From assembly GCA_964470285.1 (NCBI GenBank), contig CAYYBZ010000013.1, forward strand, positions 2,068 to 11,217: a DNA stretch of 9,150 nt, written 5' to 3'. Positions 7,733 through 9,150 of this stretch are shown here, piece after piece. This stretch comes from CAYYBZ01 sp964470285 [NCBI: uncultured Oligoflexia bacterium]. GTDB lineage: Bacteria > Bdellovibrionota_G > CAYYBZ01. The translations under genes were made by a program, and so were the position numbers. The notes under the pieces are model-generated. The model was not told where the DNA came from, did no database searches, and saw only the letters and a program-made list of their open reading frames with translations. Every line of letters begins with the position of its first letter. The first letter of the stretch is position 1.

Positions 7733-7884
7733 GGTATTAACTACTAATACCGAATTTTAATTGCACTTTAATTTCAAAGTGCCAAGAACCGGAATCTTAA
7801 AAAGGCGATTCCGCCCAAGGCTTTAAGCAAACTATTAACCCCCCTAAGAGTTAATATCTAAAACACCGATTAACATTACGGTGT
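7733..7884 (-). repeat. Array of five perfect inverted repeats in the leader of paralogue D
   Basis: Five adjacent dyads, all perfect: GGTATTA (7733-7739 with 7745-7751, loop 5), GCACTTT (7763-7769 with 7776-7782, loop 6), CGGAATC (7790-7796 with 7807-7813, loop 10), TATTAAC (7833-7839 with 7850-7856, loop 10) and ACACCG (7863-7868 with 7879-7884, loop 10). The arms differ in sequence, so this is not a repeated unit but a run of potential hairpins. Centres are roughly 30, 29, 43 and 29 bases apart. All lie between the predicted promoter (7993-8021) and the ATG at 7708, so they would be transcribed as a structured 5' leader. They could instead be protein-binding dyads. Confidence 0.6.
7799..7816 (-). 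terminator. Possible small intrinsic terminator inside the leader
   Basis: On the minus strand, GGCG-GAAT-CGCC is followed directly by TTTTT. The stem is only four GC pairs with a possible G-U extension. It shares bases with the CGGAATC dyad of the same leader, so the two folds exclude each other. That is the geometry of an attenuator, but the short stem makes the call uncertain. Confidence 0.3.
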
Positions 7885-7905
7885 GAAGAAAAAAGCTAAA
7901 ACACC
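7858..7905. repeat. Direct repeat CTAAAACACC, two copies
   Basis: The ten bases CTAAAACACC occur at 7858-7867 and 7896-7905, 38 bases apart start to start. The first copy overlaps the outermost leader hairpin. This may be a regulator-binding site or chance in AT-rich DNA. Confidence 0.35.
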
Positions 7906-7992
7906 TTGGAAATGGGAGATTTGAAAAATAATAAGAAAAAGTGTTTACCCCAATTCCCTGTAAAAACAAATACTTAACCAAAACATTATGAT

Positions 7993-8021
7993 AAGTTACA
8001 TTATCTGACACCCCTTGTCAA
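7993..8021 (-). promoter_or_regulatory. Probable promoter of paralogue D
   Basis: On the minus strand, TTGACA (8016-8021) is a perfect -35 box. After 17 bases comes TAACTT (7993-7998), a poor -10 match (3 of 6). The same TTGACA-plus-17 arrangement precedes two other genes in the window, which supports the call. The start would be near 7986, giving a leader of roughly 280 bases. A weak -10 with a long leader suggests activator or leader control. Confidence 0.45.
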
Positions 8022-8124
8022 GAAAAAAACAACATCTCACTATCGCGCAAAGTCTTAAGAGTCAAGTGTTTCATTAAGATTGTTAGATTTATGTAACAAA
8101 TCTGAAAAAGAACTAATAGTCTTA

Positions 8125-8149
8125 TTACACAGGCTCATGGCCCTTGTAA
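8125..8149 (-). repeat. Inverted repeat after the stop of the rightmost gene
   Basis: TTACA-C-AGG (8125-8133) can pair with CCT-TGTAA (8142-8149): eight pairs, one bulged base and an eight-base loop, 20 bases past the stop codon at 8170. No U tract follows on the minus strand, so this is a weak candidate for transcript-end processing. Apart from this, the promoter and the leader repeats, nothing convincing is seen in 7709-8169. Confidence 0.3.
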
Positions 8150-8169
8150 AGAAAATAGTTAAATAAATA

Positions 8170-9150
8170 TTAAAATTTCTTTCCTGCTGATATTGCTTCA
8201 ATGTCGCCGGTTTCTGTTTGTACGTTAATTTTCTTGCCTAAAGGAATTTTATCTAAGTCCAGGACAGTTCTCATTTCCATCGCTTTGATGTAACCGGCTG
8301 GATTTTCAGTGATAGCTTTTCTGGCCTGGGCGATAAAAGTAGGCTGTTTAATTCCTAGCCACTCAAAAATCTGCACTATTGCCATCAAATCTTGTTCAAT
8401 TTCTTTTCTCATTGCAAAGGCGTGTTCCGCACCGGCAGCTTTTGTCGCTCTATGGGCCAGACACATATTCATTTCAAGTTTAGAGGCGATTATGTTCATG
8501 CGATTAAATACAAAGTAGCTAAATCCCTCTGGATTTCTCTGTGTAGCTTTTTTAGTAAGTCCCCTTGAAAATATTTTTGCAAGACTTTCGTTTAAGTCTT
8601 TTATTAATGAATTTTTAGGATCCATCGCATTTAAGGCAATTGTCATAGAAGTATGAAAAGCTTCTAAAATATTTTTAGATGGAAGCATCTCAACTTCCGG
8701 TAAAAGCTTTATTACTGATTCGGGTACACTGAGTAATCCCTGCACAATTCCAAGCCATAAAACTTCTTGCTGAATATCCGGATTATGTGATGCGGATGTT
8801 AAAATTTCGGTTATTTGTTTGTTAAGATTAGCTGAGATTTCATCTACGCTCATTCCTTCATAAAACCAAGTGAAGTTTGCCTGATCTATCCCGAATAGGG
8901 ACAGGTATTGATCAAGCGAGCTCACTGACATTGTTGCAGATGCAGTAAGTTTTTGTGCAACCGCATATCCGCCGTCAAGACCTATCAGGCTTCCGACTAA
9001 AGCCCTGGGATATATTTCCTTCGTTATTGCTTTGGCAATGGGCAGTTCGGCTATAGGTAATTTTCCTGCAGATTTTGCAAGAGCCAGGCTTGTTACCTCA
9101 GCAAAGGGTTCTTTCAGTAAAGCCTTTGTTGCAAGCTGGCCTGAACAGTC
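8170..9150 (-). CDS. Exported-family helical paralogue E, ends in SAGKKF (5' end outside window)
   Basis: The frame stays open from the stop at 8170 to the right edge. It encodes at least 327 residues and lacks its true start and signal peptide. The Met at 8931 is internal: the 73 codons above it continue the family pattern. In fragment numbering, TKEIYPRAL (43-51) matches TRSLFPSLL of the paralogue at 2604-3578, and FGID (86-89) sits in the place of LGI. TWFYEGMSVDEI (94-105) is the shared Trp motif, and an amphipathic helix follows (NKQITEIL). The rest is helical with no catalytic motif visible. The C-terminus SAGKKF carries two basic residues plus Phe. Length fits the 320-390 residue class of the other paralogues. 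Function and full start are unknown. Confidence 0.88.
   Translation of the reverse strand, partial: DCSGQLATKALLKEPFAEVTSLALAKSAGKLPIAELPIAKAITKEIYPRALVGSLIGLDGGYAVAQKLTASATMSVSSLDQYLSLFGIDQANFTWFYEGMSVDEISANLNKQITEILTSASHNPDIQQEVLWLGIVQGLLSVPESVIKLLPEVEMLPSKNILEAFHTSMTIALNAMDPKNSLIKDLNESLAKIFSRGLTKKATQRNPEGFSYFVFNRMNIIASKLEMNMCLAHRATKAAGAEHAFAMRKEIEQDLMAIVQIFEWLGIKQPTFIAQARKAITENPAGYIKAMEMRTVLDLDKIPLGKKINVQTETGDIEAISAGKKF

Noticed and set aside
7398-7760. Plus-strand 120-codon frame
   Set aside because: It is antisense to a well-supported exported paralogue with a strong ribosome-binding site, and has no start signal of its own.
7733-7884. CRISPR array or integron attC-like repeats
   Set aside because: The dyads differ in sequence, there are no identical direct repeats with spacers, and no cas or integrase gene is present.
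7948-7986. 13-codon leader peptide starting at the predicted transcription start
   Set aside because: It has no ribosome-binding site and no run of a regulatory amino acid; the ATG position is probably coincidental.
1421-9150. C-terminal Phe as a classic outer-membrane beta-barrel signal
   Set aside because: The proteins are helix-rich by residue pattern. The third-from-last residue is basic rather than aromatic, and no alternating hydrophobic strand precedes the tail.

Overview
The window is a gene array from a bacterium, with all seven supported genes on the minus strand. It shows Shine-Dalgarno sites, sigma70-like promoters (TTGACA / TATAAT type) and AT-rich DNA. Each of the six genes whose start lies in the window encodes a Sec-type signal peptide, so the locus is devoted to exported proteins. 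The phylum cannot be assigned from the sequence. No mobile-element gene, tRNA, rRNA or CRISPR array was seen.

Layout in the direction of transcription (right to left). (1) 9150-8170: an exported helical protein whose N-terminus lies outside the window. (2) 8169-7709: a 461-base non-coding stretch with a promoter, then an array of five perfect inverted repeats leading to the next gene. (3) 7708-6647: the second paralogue, followed by three hairpins. (4) 6444-4816: a longer, more divergent member with a coiled coil and its own good promoter. (5) 4680-3607, 3578-2604 and 2581-1421: three paralogues separated by only 28 and 22 bases, probably one operon from a promoter at 4714-4742. (6) 1222-1 and beyond: a different exported protein, acidic and Trp-rich, with a tentative PA14-like beta region and its own extended -10 promoter.

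The main discovery candidate is the family formed by genes 1 and 3-5. Six consecutive proteins are very diverged in sequence but share a plan: signal peptide, then mostly amphipathic helices. In four of them an LGI-like turn sits near residue 107, often followed by a [ST]-W-...-S-x-[DE]-[NE]-I motif. All six end in phenylalanine, and five of the six end exactly in [KR]-[KR]-F. I do not recognise the family. A short conserved C-terminal tag on otherwise diverged exported proteins suggests a sorting, secretion or protease/PDZ recognition signal. The proteins may act together at the cell envelope or outside the cell, with the PA14-like protein as a possible surface or glycan-binding partner. These functional ideas are inference.
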